Source of the DNA: Phaseolus vulgaris | Taxonomy: Eukaryota; Streptophyta; Magnoliopsida; Fabales; Fabaceae | DNA length: 64,000 bases | Reading direction: 5' to 3' | NCBI RefSeq assembly: GCF_000499845.2 | Contig: NC_023759.2 | Location: forward strand, 37,967,785 to 38,031,784 | Shown: piece by piece, positions 36,056-49,112 of the stretch | Layout of the letters: each line of letters starts with the position of its first letter | How positions within the stretch are numbered: the stretch's first letter is position 1 | The notes under the pieces: model-generated | Seen by the model: the letters and a program-made list of their open reading frames with translations, nothing else | Database searches by the model: none | Told to the model about the DNA's origin: nothing | Position numbers and translations under genes: made by a program

Positions 36056-36750
36056 TGTATCGGTCGGCGCCGAACGACCGAGTTGTTTACGTCGGATAAA
36101 TCTAATTAAATCCAATTAAATCCACTACGATTGTTTCGCGTGAAGTGAAAAGCAGTTACAACGACCATTAACTAAGTCGAAGCACGTTCTCTGGATCACT
36201 CCCCTAATTTTCAGGACCCTAAACCATAAACCCTAAACCATAAACCCTAAACCCTAAACCCTAAACACCATCTGTACCGGTCGGCGCCGAACGACCGAGT
36301 GGTTTACGTCGAATAAATCTAATTAAATCCAATTAAATCCACTACGATTGTTTCGCGTGAAGTGAAAAGCAGTTACAACGACCATTGACTAAGTCGAAGC
36401 ACGTTCTCTGGATCACTCCCCTAATTTTCAGGACACCATCAAGCACGACCCAGAAACCACTAAACATGTCTCTGACCATCAACTGCTTGACCCACATGAC
36501 CAAGGCCCAAGTCAACCTACTAAAGGGACTTCTGAGGGGGAAAAAGGTACGTTTTTCTACTATCAGAGAATTCTCACTTGAGCACCATCGCTGACTTGAG
36601 CGTCGGAGTGCAATCGTAGGTACCCCCGCCGGCCGACCGAGGCACGCGAAGAGGAAGGAGACTAGAAGAATAGGACAATCAAGAGTGAAGTAGATACCTT
36701 GTATCGACGTGGATCAACATTACTCAGCCCCCAATATCGATACAGGTACC
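36056..36750 (+). repeat. 3' LTR of the Tat-lineage element with a telomere-type insert
   Basis: 695 bp. It has the same tandem 168-bp head as the 5' LTR, but unit 1 is enlarged by a 49-bp insertion (36218-36266). Apart from that insert it lacks 2 bp near the end (ATATCGATACA against ATATCCACATACA), which exactly accounts for the length difference to the 5' LTR. Confidence 0.9.
36218..36266 (+). repeat. Seven telomere-type heptamers inside the 3' LTR
   Basis: Exactly 49 bp made of seven 7-bp units: CCTAAAC five times and CATAAAC twice (units 2 and 4). CCCTAAA is the C-rich strand of the usual plant telomere repeat. The 5' LTR and the inverted LTR read straight through the same spot (GGACACCATC), so this is an insertion. 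Confidence 0.95.
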
Positions 36751-36755
36751 ATAAT

Positions 36756-39700
36756 CTTCTTATATATACTGTTATAGATTAAACTGTTGTTATTTTTTTC
36801 AAGAATAAAATTGATAAAAAGATGATAACAGTTACAGAATAATTATGAGGATAATCTTCACTATATATTATAGATAATTTAATTTAAAATAAGAAAAATA
36901 CTCATTTTCATCTATTTTAAATCTTTTCATACTGAATTTTTTTTTGTCCCTTTACGTGTTCTGTGCTAATACTTACAAAACATTTTTATAGTTATCTTAT
37001 CTTTTAAAATATTATACATGAATTCATAAAAGTATAAAAAGTTTAAATAGTTTTCAGAATGACTATGGTACATGCCCCTACAAACACCTCAATTATTTTT
37101 AATTGATAACATAAATAAAGATATATTATTATAAAAAAATTATTAAATAAAAATTAATTTTAGTTATTAACTTTTAGAATCTAAATTAATTGATATTTAC
37201 AACTTCATAACTAAAATATTGATATCTAAATACTAATTTAACAGTTAATTTATATTTTTTTATTAATAATAAAAATTATTTTAGATATCAATAATTTTTT
37301 AGTTCATAAAATAATATCTAATTTAGTTAATATAATTATTAATTATTTTTTCTTTTTAAAATTAGTTTCTATTTTTCTATATTTTTTAGTTTATAGATGT
37401 CTTTCCATCTAATTATTTTAATGTTTTAATTCATTTAAATTAATAATTTATGAAAATTTAATTTTTTAATTTTTATTTTTCTCCTCTAGATACATGTACA
37501 AACTAAAATTTTATAATAATGTTAATAGAAAAATATCTAAGCATGTTTTAGTAATTTAAGATCATCATTTTTTAAATTCTCTCATAACTTTTTTTTCAGT
37601 TTTTATGATTTAATTTTATGGAGTTTAGGTCAAGCAAATTAATTGCTATGGTATGCCTAATGTAAAATCCACACTTTTCATATATCAATTTTGCATGATT
37701 TTTTATTCAAATATTACAATTTTGTACTAAATTTACGAGAATGAGTAGATTTAAAAAAAGTTACATAAAGACGAATAATACGATTTCATTCTTAAGAAGT
37801 CGTTATTTACGAATATGATTTCAATTCAATACAAAATTTTCACATAAATCTTAATGGTAACACACGACTTTGGTTCAATGAAGAAGACTGAAGAAGTAAT
37901 GGTAACGAGTTTGTTTAATGTTAATTGGTGTTTAAGTTTTGTTTTGTAAAAGTTGAAGTCGTTAGGGATGTGACGACTTCAGTCAATTTGAATAAATTCC
38001 AACCTCACAAAAGGGAGGATGCAGTGAAAAATTCTTGCCTCAGAAGTTGAAGCACAGATAAAAGATCCAATTTATGGTTCTGTTGATGGTGAAGCAGAGG
38101 TTCGGGTTTGTTTAGCTTACTTTCTAAACGAACCTAAGACCTAGATGTAAGCTTTGTATAGTAGACTGATAACCACTTATCGCGTATAGTTTTTCAAAAA
38201 AAACTAAACTTCTCCAAATGTAATACAAGACTAACCTAGGTTGAATTCTCAAATACGCATCTTGTATATTATATTTTTACTGCTTTATATCCTCATTAAT
38301 CAAATTAAAACTAAGGGAGAAGATAGAAAATTACAAAAAACAATAAAATTTATGAAATAGAAAATAACTGAAAATAAAACTATACTAAGTGAAAGCAATG
38401 CGTGAATATAAAATCGAATTGAAACAATATTAGTTTGTAAAATACCATGTAAAACACAAATGAATTTATGCAACAAGAGAAAATTGCAACCATTAATCCT
38501 ACTAATGGACAATCGTCTAACAAATCGACAAATTAGATTGTCTGACGAGATTGGTATTTCATATTTTAAACGCAAGAAATATTGAAACTTGAATATGCTA
38601 TAGCCGAAGTCTATGCAAATTTTGCACTGTAGCACATTCATTTCTCCATTAGACACTAAAACTTATGCTTTTATATCTTCTGCAGATTATAAATGCTGAA
38701 ACTACTTTTTAAAATAACTCAATTGTGACTTGAGTTATAGTCTAATCAAAACAGATCAATTAGAATCGAGTAGAATCAATTAAATTTAGAAGCATAATCA
38801 TTTATGAAAAACTTTTATATCAAACATCTACTGGTAATATTGTTTCAAAAAGTTTCCTTTCAAAAAGTTACTGGTAAATGTTGAAGTGTATCAAACTTTA
38901 TCTGAGATTTAATTTATCAAATCATAATTTCAAAATTGAATCAAATTTGTCTCTCTATTTTCAAAATCTTTACGGTTTAAAACTATGTTTTCAGAAACCT
39001 TTCTATCTTGAAATATGTTAGAATGTTGTTGCGTATCAGTATCTGAAATAGGATAAATTTCATTTAGAAGATACATTTCATTAAAAAACATCGAGAATAC
39101 AAAAATATTCAGTTTTCAAGAGCCTCTGTTTTAGTTTTGAATTCCTGAAAAGCTTAATCAAAATGTTTAGCCAAAACTTTTATTTATATGAATTAATAGC
39201 ATTATTACAAGTTTCAAAATCATTCAAGATTATTGAAAAAAAATTCAAAACATAAAAATTGAGTTTAAAAACTTCTTGATACAGCAGACCACAAAAACAA
39301 AGACGAGATCGTCTAAAATAATAATAATGATAAAAACTAGATCGTCTAATATGTATAAGAAGCCTGGACCATCAAACATGTTCTGTTCCTTGAGATCATC
39401 ACTCAATTGAGTTCCACAAATACGATTTAACAAGCAAAGAGCCTCTAAAATGTTTAATAGAGTAAGACTATCCAATAAGTTAATTAGTGCGAGACTATTG
39501 AACATGTTAAAATTATAACTTATTTAGCTGTTTTGAACACACTGAGCACGACTTTCTTATGTAATTTTAAAAAAATCTAATTCTAGGAGTAAATTTGGTG
39601 TAATATTTCACAATTGGCGTAAACATTCCAACTTTGCGTGTAATAGTTTCAAGTAAGAGAATAATCTCATTTCTTTTATAAAATTACATGGAATTGGAAC

Positions 39701-40080
39701 CATACCCTTTGAAGCAAATATCACCAGTTATTGTCTCACTATTTATGAGGGAGCATGTTAATATGCCACATGGTACCATCATAAAATACATCATTTCGTC
39801 TTGTCTTTTAGTCAGTGCATCTTGCGAACACCTGGGTTGCATCGATAATTATTTTCTGAAAAAAAAAACAGTTTTTCTCTTGATTTCTTCATAATTTTAT
39901 ATTACAAATGGATGTTTATAGCTAATCCAAGAACAATTGTTGAATGATTTTTTACTTTGGAGTGGGCACTAGATCTGGTAGAAACAATATAATTCCCCAT
40001 CATGTGATAAAAATAAGAGAACAGAGTGCTTTTAATTATTATTATTATGATTCAACTTGGCTTTAAAATTTTCAAATCGC
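36756..40080. other. AT-rich intergenic DNA with a decayed fold-back repeat
   Basis: Around 37090-37390, blocks such as ATAACTAAAATATTGATATCTAAAT and inverse counterparts (TTTTAGATATCAATAATTTT) resemble a decayed relative of the MITE at 2642-3094. No gene is recognised. Minus-strand frames at 38300-38656 and 39245-39505 have leucine/isoleucine-rich low-complexity content and resemble nothing known. Confidence 0.4.
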
Positions 40081-40084
40081 AGGT

Positions 40085-40325
40085 GTTTGGAAATCTATCC
40101 CACGTCGACCATTCATTATATATTATATATTATATATAAGCGACCATTCATTATATATTATATATTATATATAAGCGATGTAAACCTCTTCATATATTAT
40201 AAATCGATTTTATAAATTAATTTTATAATGTTAAGTTTGAAAAAGTTTGAAATCCACTTATGTTAAATATATTATAAATCGATTTTATAAATTAATTTTA
40301 TAATGTTAAGTTTGAAATCCACTTA
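40085..40325. mobile_element. Decayed TRIM-like repeat with internal duplications
   Basis: The order TTTGGAAATCTATCCCACGTCGACC ... ATATAAGCG ... GATGTAAACCTC ... AAATCGATTTTATAAATTAA ... GTTAAGTTTG follows the order of the 156-bp element at 24878 with many changes. Two tandem duplications expanded it: a 35-bp unit (40106-40140 and 40141-40175) and a 75-bp unit beginning at 40201 and 40276. Confidence 0.5.
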
Positions 40326-40499
40326 TTAACGTTGCGTTATGAGACTATCATGAGAATATCCTTATCAAATCGTTGGTGACAAGTAATGTAAAAATGTCAT
40401 CAAACTTGGGTTTCTCTCAAATTTGAGGAAATGTTGTCATTTACACAACTATTATTATTATTATTACAACGTAGCAAAGAGTAATAAAAGTAAGCAACA

Positions 40500-41010
40500 G
40501 AATGTAGGAAAGAGTAAAACTAGATTACAGAAGAAGTCCATAAGCAGAGGCTGAGTTCTTCTAAAGTTGAGAAAAACATTGGATTTGAGAAGAAGCTAGG
40601 CCTCACAACACTCCCTAACAAGAGTTGAAGAAGGTGGTATGATATGAAATAAGAACTATGAATTAAAAGCAAGAGCAAGCATGTGTGCTGTGGGGAAGTC
40701 TGCATGAATCCCCAGTGAAGGCGACATTGGTCTGTTACAAAATAGGACTACTTTCATACGTAGAAGCATAACGTGAGTGTCCAAAAAGAAGGTTAAACTT
40801 GAGAGAAACCAGAGAAGGAACAAGAGATAGTAATATTGGCAACCGATCAAGGTTGCCATTGGTTGCAGTGAAGCCACACAGATCCACCGCTATATGGGCT
40901 CTTCCTTATATGGCCATTCTCACACTTACTTCAAACACGTTTTACAAAAATGCTTTTTCTATTTTTTATTACTTGCGAGGAACGCGAGGCCTCTATAAGC
41001 ATTCACACTA
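40500..41010 (-). other. Unassigned GC-richer segment, possibly a short transcription unit
   Basis: This segment is less AT-rich than its surroundings. Read on the minus strand it has a perfect CArG box (CCATATAAGG, 40904-40913), a small hairpin GGCAACC...GGTTGCC near 40840-40860, and a 73-codon frame (40656-40877) that resembles no known protein. It could be a non-coding transcript, an exon of an unrecognised gene or old repeat DNA. I do not assign a function. Confidence 0.25.
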
Positions 41011-41011
41011 A

Positions 41012-44000
41012 AATAATTTTAGTCTGCATGTTGAGTTACTATTACAGTGCCACTCACTTTACTTGAGAGTTCACATAACGTTCCACTACTCTTCCTCCAC
41101 ATGTTCGATTAAAGGTTCCACCCACAGATTAACACTTTTCTATTTTATTGCTTTAATACTATAAACTATATAATTATTTATTAGGCTTTTCTAATCAAAT
41201 AATTCTACACATGTCGCTTTCTATAGGTAATTTAAAGTAATATATTGAATTAACTCAATTTACTTATGTATACTTGCTGCCATATATGATTTCATAAATT
41301 TCAACTTTTGAAATAAATATATTTGGAAAATAATTTATTGCTTCTTTGGTACGCCAATTATGAAGAAATATGTTATTTTAATATGGACTTGTAAAAAAAT
41401 TTTAATTTTGTTGTTTGTTGATGTAGTAAAATAGTTTGAATATGGATTATGTTATGCTGGTTGGGTATTCTAACATCAACTTGTTTGTATGTAGCCCAAT
41501 TCTGTATCTGTTAAGCTTAAATAGTATATATTTTATAAAAAGGTTTAAACAATTACCTGATGTCTTATTTTATTTATTAATTTTTTATTATTGATAAATT
41601 TTTTTTAGAAAAATAATCAAAAGGCTATGAATAAAATTTAATATTTGTAATGATACCTTAACTTTATATGTTCATATTTTATTTAAGTTTTTTAATTACG
41701 AAAATAAATCAAGACCATTAACGTAAGAATAATTATAAAACTCAAAATATATTTTTAAGATTAAAACAATATTTTTAAATTTTTATCTTACTCTAAAATT
41801 TTAAATTTGTTTAAATCAAATAAAAAAAATTAAACATGTTTTCATATTTTAAAAATTCTTTGAATGTTGACTCAACAAAATAAATTAGTTCATATAATAT
41901 ATACAAAATATAATGAATACTAAAACAACCTTCAACTAAACGAGCTATCTCATATTAATAGTTTTATCAAAATAATTTTTTTCATATGAACATTTTTCAT
42001 TGAATTTGGACTCTATTATCCAATTAAATAGTCATTCCTTTAGTAGATTCTAATGCAGATGCAAAATCAATTTCCTTATATTTTTAAAAATAATTTAAAA
42101 GGCCTTTCGATGTATAACAACATTTTTATGCATACTTTATATTGCGTGATCTTATTGCACCATTGACAAAATAAAAATATATCATATCAAATATTCATTC
42201 CCGATTATATAAGTTCAAAATTCCCCGTAAGTAGCTAATGTATGTATCTTAAAAATATTGAGCCTTATCTTAAACATAAATATTATTTTGATCATTTATA
42301 TTAATAAAATTATTTGAAAAAATGGTTGCATAAATATTTTAAGCCTTAGAAAATTGTCTTTGTCTAATTGAATTCACAACTCTAGTTCAATACACATCTT
42401 TGTGGTGAAAAGTTAGAAAGCTTTCCTCTTATATGTTCTTAAACATGTTTCCGATTTATGTAAATAAAATAAAAAATGTAGTTTTTATATTTGTAAATGA
42501 TAAGTTTTTAAATATGTTGATTTCATGTCACTGAAAGTTGTACAAATTATTGTAAACAAATGAGTAAGAGTAAGTTTATTTAAGTTAAGCTAAGCACGTA
42601 AAAATTGCATAGAAGCAAACGTTTCCTCGTAGATTTTCTGATAAGAGTTTATTATGGAAGCAATTATAATGAAGGTTGGTTAAGTATTGAAAAAATCTTT
42701 TAAAGTTAAAATGCGAGTTCTGATAGTAAAAGGATAAAATGGAACGCAGTAAAATTAAATTAAGAATTTAAGATGAGTTTTAGTATTGGAGTGAAATAAG
42801 TTGGTGTTCTTAAATATTAAATGAAAATACGCATTAGAGTTCAAAACTCAAATTAAGAACTTAAATAATATGTTATGAGGATACATTTTTTTCATGTATT
42901 TTTAGTTAGAGAAAACTATCGAACCTAAATACGATGACGAGAGGGATAACAATTTATTTTTAACATGATTAAATCAATTAAAATATCTCTTAAATGTTTC
43001 ATTTTATATTATTTATTTAGAAAATTTTACTTAAACCACCGTACTTCTTTTAAAGTTTAACCATATTTTTGTGAGTATGGTACCTTCTTTATTTTCAAGT
43101 GGTGGCAATGAATGTTAGTGATTGAGATAAGATTTATGGTGTTTTTAGTGGTGGTAACTGTATTTTTGTTCACTTATTTTGTTTCACTTTTTTGGAAGGT
43201 AAAAAAAAAAAATCACAAGTGCAAAAATGAAATACAAAATTAAAAAAAAAAATTGACGCCAAATGCAACGAATCTTGTCGGCAATCCTTTTACATGCGTT
43301 CAAAAAATGAAACCATTCTTTCAAACACTGTGACCGGATAAGAATAAAAGTGTTTTGATTACAAGAGAAGTATGCGACTGAAAGAAAAGTAGGAGAGTAT
43401 GGAAGTGCAACTGACATTATTTAAAAAGGTGAAATTATATTTCATTTTAAGATTATTTAAATTTTAAAAAAATTAAAATCAATTTACTTTTCACAATGAT
43501 ATATAGATCACCAAAAATGTATGGAGGTGGAGGATGAATTTGCCTATTTATTCTTAGCAGATTAAGGAAAACATTAGCAGACCCAATATTTAGACTAGTA
43601 ATATTATTGTAACACAATAATTGGTTATCAATCCAACACTGTGTAGCCAACTATTACATCCAGGCCCAACAAGAAGAAAACAGATTGCTTCTAGCCCGCA
43701 ATTGGATTTAAATGTGTAAGAGTATGTTTTTGATAAAATGTTCCTTTTAATTTTTTAAAATAAATATTTATCTTTTAATAAAAATATTTTTTATTATATT
43801 TTATTTATAAATAATTTTTTCATTAAAAATTATGAGAATTAAAAATTAAATTTCTAAAATATATAAATTAAAGAATTAATTATAAATAAAAAATAAATTA
43901 TTTATAAAATGTTATTACATTTTTTTGTCTCGTCTTAAAAATATGAAAGTATTTTCTATATAATTTAAATGTTCTATTTTTTATAGAACGATTATATTTT

Positions 44001-44517
44001 AAAACTTAATTTTTAAATTTATAATCTTTATTTAAATTTTAGTTCATTTGATACTTTTAAACAAAATGAGGATGACAATGTTCCTTTAAAAAAATTATAA
44101 GAGAGATAATATTAGTGTATCATTTTATTAAAAATATAATATATATGAAGGAGAAATCAAAAGAAATCAGTGTGATTTACGCTAATTATTATATATTCGA
44201 TATCTTTCTAGAGTATAATAGTTGAGTTATAATTTTTATTGTACATTTCAGATTTTGAAAAAAAAAGAACAACAATAAGACGATAATTCAATTAGTCTTA
44301 TTTTATATGTTTTAGGAATTATATATTATATCAACTTTGATGAATATAAAGTTTATTGATTATATAATATAAAAATTTGTGTTCTTAAAGGTTTCTTGAA
44401 CTCTAGTTGGATGTTAATAAGGAAGAGGGTATGTGTGAGGCAAGTAAAATGATTTCTTGAATTTTGTTAAAAGTATAGGTTGGAGTTTTGTTGAATAGCT
44501 CAAAGGTAAGAAGAGGA
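41012..44517. other. AT-rich intergenic DNA
   Basis: No gene, LTR or clear terminal repeat recognised. The few frames of 60-77 codons on the minus strand near 43.2-43.6 kb are not similar to known proteins. Confidence 0.55.
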
Positions 44518-45697
44518 TGTTGGATTTGAAGAGTAGAAACATTCAATGAAGATGTTGTGATCAACATGCTCATGAAGATGTTTTTGAGAGTTTTTAAGCT
44601 TTCACGTTTTTCATAAAAGGTATTTACAAGATTTTAAATTAAACACATACCCTATACTAATATCAATTAAAAGAAAATTGTTTTTTAAAATTAAAAATGT
44701 AAGAAAAATATTTCATGACTTTATTAATTGATCAAGTGTTTAAGAAATCGATTACATTATTCATGAGAGGTTGTAAAACATCATAATCAGTTTTTCAGTT
44801 CAGTTAACCGATTAAACCAGAGGTCAAATTCAGAAATTAACTAATTAAAATATTGCATAATCGATTAACTTCTTTTTATGAATTAATTAAAAAAAAATTA
44901 ATCGATTAACACATATCATAATCGATTAAAAAAGAAAATGCTGTAACTATTTTTCAAGTTTCAGTGACAATAATCATCTATCAACATGAAATAATTGATT
45001 AAATGCATTTGAATTTTCTTTAAATAAATGTTTTTTAATTCTATAAGTAGAAGCTTGGTGTCAATCTTTTGAAAAACTCATACCACTTTGAAATCCATTC
45101 TTTTGAGATTATTTGAATTACTTTCAACTGACAATAGTATTTTAAAGTTTAAGAACAAAAAAGGTTGTGTCGTGCTCATTGAGTAAACCTTGTGTTTTTG
45201 TTTTTATTGTGAATTCTAATATGTTTTTTTTTTTTCATTTTCCTAGTGGTTGGAATGTGTTTCAATGAATATCCTCTTGTGTCATGAAGAGTTGATTTTT
45301 TTATCCTATTGATGTGTCCTAAGGGTTGAACATATCATATTGAGTGTGTTTAAGAGTTGATATTGTGGTGTTTTGTTGTCTTTTGTTGTTGTGAGTGTTT
45401 TTACAACCATTTGAATATAGTGGTATTCAATTATTCTAAGTTCAAATAACTGAGACTAAGTGTTCATTTGTGATCTAAATCCAAAATAGATTTTTGTGCA
45501 ATTTTTCTCTTTCCTTATCTTCTTTATATCATTGTTAACTAATCTTTTATCAATTTTGATTCCTAAATTAATTGCATTTTGTTTTTCAAATTTAATCAAT
45601 TTTAAAAGAACTTGAAGAAACGACAAATCTTTTGAAAATGTTTCAAAATCAATTCACCCCTTCTTGATTTAGTTGAGCCATATATTATTTTCTTACA
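44518..45697 (+). mobile_element. Probable solo LTR, copia (SIRE/Maximus-like)
   Basis: About 1180 bp, from TGTTGGATTTGAAGAG to TTTTCTTACA. The start resembles the LTR at 20718 (minus strand), and both LTRs carry clusters of TAATCGATTA motifs (here 44740-45000). Flanks GAGGA (44513-44517) and TAGGA (45698-45702) match at four of five bases, as for an aged 5-bp target duplication, which suggests a solo LTR. The purine-rich run before the start could instead be a polypurine tract of a truncated element. No coding region adjoins. Confidence 0.5.
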
Positions 45698-46274
45698 TAG
45701 GAATCCGTGAGGATTGGTTCCTAAGGTGCTGAATTTAGTGGTATTCTTTTTGCAGGATTGGTTGTGAGGTTCAGTGGGGTTTTTGGTGGCTAAGCGTGAC
45801 ATATCTCTTAATTTCATTTGAGTGAGAATACATTAGGGATATTTGGTATCAAATTGTGAAAATAGGAAAAATACATAAAGAGAATGATTATTTGTGTATT
45901 TCTTTTTGTAAAATAATGTTTGATAATTTTGAATAAACAAAGTTTAAGTAGGCAAACGCATCGTCAAGCTATTTTTATTCAAAAATGAGTTTGACAAATT
46001 TCGTTAAATGCAACTTCAATACATAGTAAAAAAATGCTTTGAAAAACTATTTGTTGCAAAACTTTGATTCTTTGATTAGATGCAAATAAATAACATGCAA
46101 TATTAAAATATAAGAGATTAGAAAGATTTAGACATATTATTTTTAGACTGGTTCATATGACAAATCTAAACTACGTTCAACTCTTGATCAACACCATAAA
46201 GATTCTGGCTTAGTACAACTATTGTTTGGACCCGATCACTCTTGACTAAAACACTTTAATAAACAAATGCTATT

Positions 46275-46376
46275 CTTAGTAGGTGGGTTTATGTCTAACT
46301 CAACTTCATAAAATTGGTTTGTAAGGTAGAAATTAGCTTTTTTTTATAGCCGATTTAGGATCTCCAACACACCCAT
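46275..46376 (-). mobile_element. Decayed TRIM-like repeat copy
   Basis: TAACTCAACTTCATAAAATT, GGTTTGTAAGGT and the ending GGATCTCCAACACA follow the inverse of the 156-bp element at 24878 (TAACTCAACCCCATAAAACC ... GGGATCTCCAACA). One terminus is eroded. Confidence 0.5.
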
Positions 46377-46501
46377 CACGCTGAGGAATGTACATCAATT
46401 AGATATTTATGGATGATTTAGCAAGAGTTGAATAACAATGCTATAATAATGCCAAAGAACTTTACTAGGATTGTTTTTTGAATGATTTTGATACTATCTT
46501 A

Positions 46502-46615
46502 GTAAGTGATTTTATGCTTAACTCAACTTCAAAATCAACTTGTAAGGTGAAGATTACACCCCTCTTATAAATTATAATTCAACTTTATTCTTAGTAGATC
46601 TGGGATCTCTAATAG
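46502..46615 (-). mobile_element. Second decayed TRIM-like repeat copy
   Basis: TTAACTCAACTTCAAAATCA, CTTGTAAGGTGAAGATTACA and AGTAGATCTGGGATCTCTAA repeat the order of the copy 130 bp upstream and of the 156-bp element, in minus orientation. The terminal repeats are eroded. Confidence 0.5.
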
Positions 46616-49112
46616 TTATGATCTAAACAATAACATATTTTACTCAGTAAAAGAGAATAACATCTTAAGACAGATACAACTTTGAGTACATTCTTCTAGA
46701 TTGCTATGAAGACAAAAAATATTCTTCTTCACAAAAACAAAGACTAAGGTTTGTTTAAGATTACAAGAATTTGTTGCCATTTCCTTTGTAAGAATTTTAT
46801 CCACCTTTTTTCTTCACAAAGATCTTCTTTATATAGAGTTGAGAAGAAAAGAGTTGTTCTACATCCTTTTTGAGTCGTTGTGAGGTTATTCACCATTCAT
46901 CTTTTTCCCTTGCGTATGTTCGCATTCAAGCATGAAGATGCATTAAATGTTCTTCATACAACATTAAATGAGTTTGGGTTCTACAATATGACTTATCATG
47001 TCTGGGCAAGTATTTTTTTTTTTCTTTTTAGCGTAAAAGCATAGGTCGTGGCACACCTTGCTGACTTTGTATGATTGGTGCGTTCTCTCTTGAGAGCGAA
47101 ATATTTCTTAACCACAAATACTTCAATTATGACTCGTACTTATATCTCCATTTACTATAATAGAAAACACTTGTATGAAATTCATGTTAGAAAGACTTTC
47201 GATATAAAAAATTTACAAAAATAAAATTATTCAGTAGTCATATAACTCAGATATAAAAATAAATCACCGAACTCTAATATTATTGACAAAAAAATATTTA
47301 ACACCAATATACTCTTGGAACTCATAATTTATAGTTTAAAAGATGCTTGTTTAATAATTTTTGTTAGAAGGATATTAAGCGTGGGACATAATATATACTT
47401 TGAAACTTTTATAACTTATACTCTCATCTAACAACTACTTTTATTATTTTTTTATATAAGAATTTAATTTATATTTTAATTAAATAACTTAATTTAATAT
47501 TTTAATTAAATAACTTAATTTAATATTTTGTTATTATATGTAGTTGTTAAATGGATTTAAGAGAAAATATAGTGTCAAATATTTTATACTCCCACACTTT
47601 GTATTCTAAAACCATTTTTGAGCACGACCAACCTACATTAGATATTTTTAGGCCATTCATACAAAAAAAATTCCTTCCGACGCGAACCACCACGTGCCAC
47701 AGTTACTAGTCAACAATTCCCCCAACTAGTTAAACCATGTGTACCCCTCAAGCTTTTTATACTTTTCAGACGGTAAAAAAATTATTAACTAAAAATTAAT
47801 AACATTTCACCACAATGAAATTATTAACTAAAAACTAATTTTATAAATAAAAATAATTAATTTTTATATTTTTATATTAATTAAATTAAAAATTAAAAAT
47901 TAAAAATAATTTTAAAATTAATATCTAATTAACAATTTTTAATAATCAAATTTAAAATGAAAATAATAATAATTAAAATCTTAATACTTAACTAAATATT
48001 AATTTAAAAATTATTTATTAATAACAGAAAATATTTTAAATATTAATAAATATTTTAATTTTTAAAATAATATTTAATTTAGTTAATATAATAATTAATT
48101 ATTATTTTTAAATTAATTTTCATTTAATTAATTTTTAATATTTATTTAAAAATTCACTAAATTAATATTTTAATTATATTTATTTATTTTTTAATTTAAA
48201 ATATTATTATATTATTATAACGGATTGTCACATGAAAGTGGATGACTATTTCTGCTATGAAAGAATCTTTATTCTTTTATAAGAGCATAAGGGCAATGTT
48301 ATTATTTGAAAATATACAGGTAGCCTTAAACCAATAGAGTTTCAGCGGTGTAGCATGGGCCTAAGCATGGTTTGGGCACGTGACCTAATACTTATTAGGT
48401 TCCTGCTATTTACAATTCCATATTCCACAAAATGAACCTCTTTTATTTTTTTATTTATTTAAAATGATATATTTACTTTCACTTTATCTTTTTTGTTTTG
48501 TTTCATGTTCTAAAAAATGTGAAAGAGAGAAGTGTTTAGAGGAGTACGTTTTAAAACACTCTACATCTCAGCAAGTATTTGTCGGAACACTATCTTCATT
48601 TTCATGTTTCGAAAAGTACCTTTAGAAATATTCAAAAAATAAAATTTTCTACATAATATATTTTGAAATGTAAAAAAAAAAGTTTTACAAAATCAGAGAT
48701 AAACACCTCAATTTATAGGAGAGAGGGCTGAATATTTTGGAGCCAAAATTTGAAAATTCAAAATAAAACTCTTTAATGAGAAGGTGCCATGCTTTCCATG
48801 TTGAGCTCACACGTTCCATGCTAAATCCTCTTCACTTCTAGGCTGCCATGTGGACGTCCATGTGCTCCATGCCAAGGTAATTTTTGTCCTCCAATATACC
48901 CTAGACGTTTTAGGTTTACATTGGGCTCAAAGAAGCCCAATTGTTACCTCAACTAGTCACTTTTAACCCTAACTAGACCTATTTTACTATTGACCCAAAT
49001 ACAAGCCAAAAAACCTATGCTACTTGACCCAAATATTTGGTTCAATTATTTTATGCTACTAGGCCCAATACATGGTCCATGAAATCCTAAACAAATTTAT
49101 ACAATTTATTTA

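Larger units (their letters stand above)
29420..36750 (+). mobile_element. Ty3/gypsy retrotransposon, Tat lineage, non-functional and rearranged
   Basis: LTRs at 29420-30067 and 36056-36750, both starting TGTATCGG. The flanks AGAAT (29415-29419) and ATAAT (36751-36755) are a near-match target duplication. A TGGCGCC primer-binding-type sequence follows the 5' LTR at 30070 and a GGGGGGCAAG purine tract precedes the 3' LTR. The internal part holds gag, protease, reverse transcriptase, two RNase H domains and the start of integrase on the plus strand, then an inverted LTR, then an antisense ORF. The dual RNase H and the antisense ORF near the 3' LTR are features of the Tat lineage. The close similarity of the two LTRs indicates a rather recent insertion. 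Confidence 0.93.
45703..48600. other. Intergenic DNA with two decayed TRIM-like copies and AT-rich tracts
   Basis: No gene recognised. Two minus-orientation relatives of the 156-bp element are listed separately. The tract 47770-48200 is extremely AT-rich with repeated TTAATTTTTAAAATTAA blocks and may be a decayed fold-back element. Confidence 0.5.
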
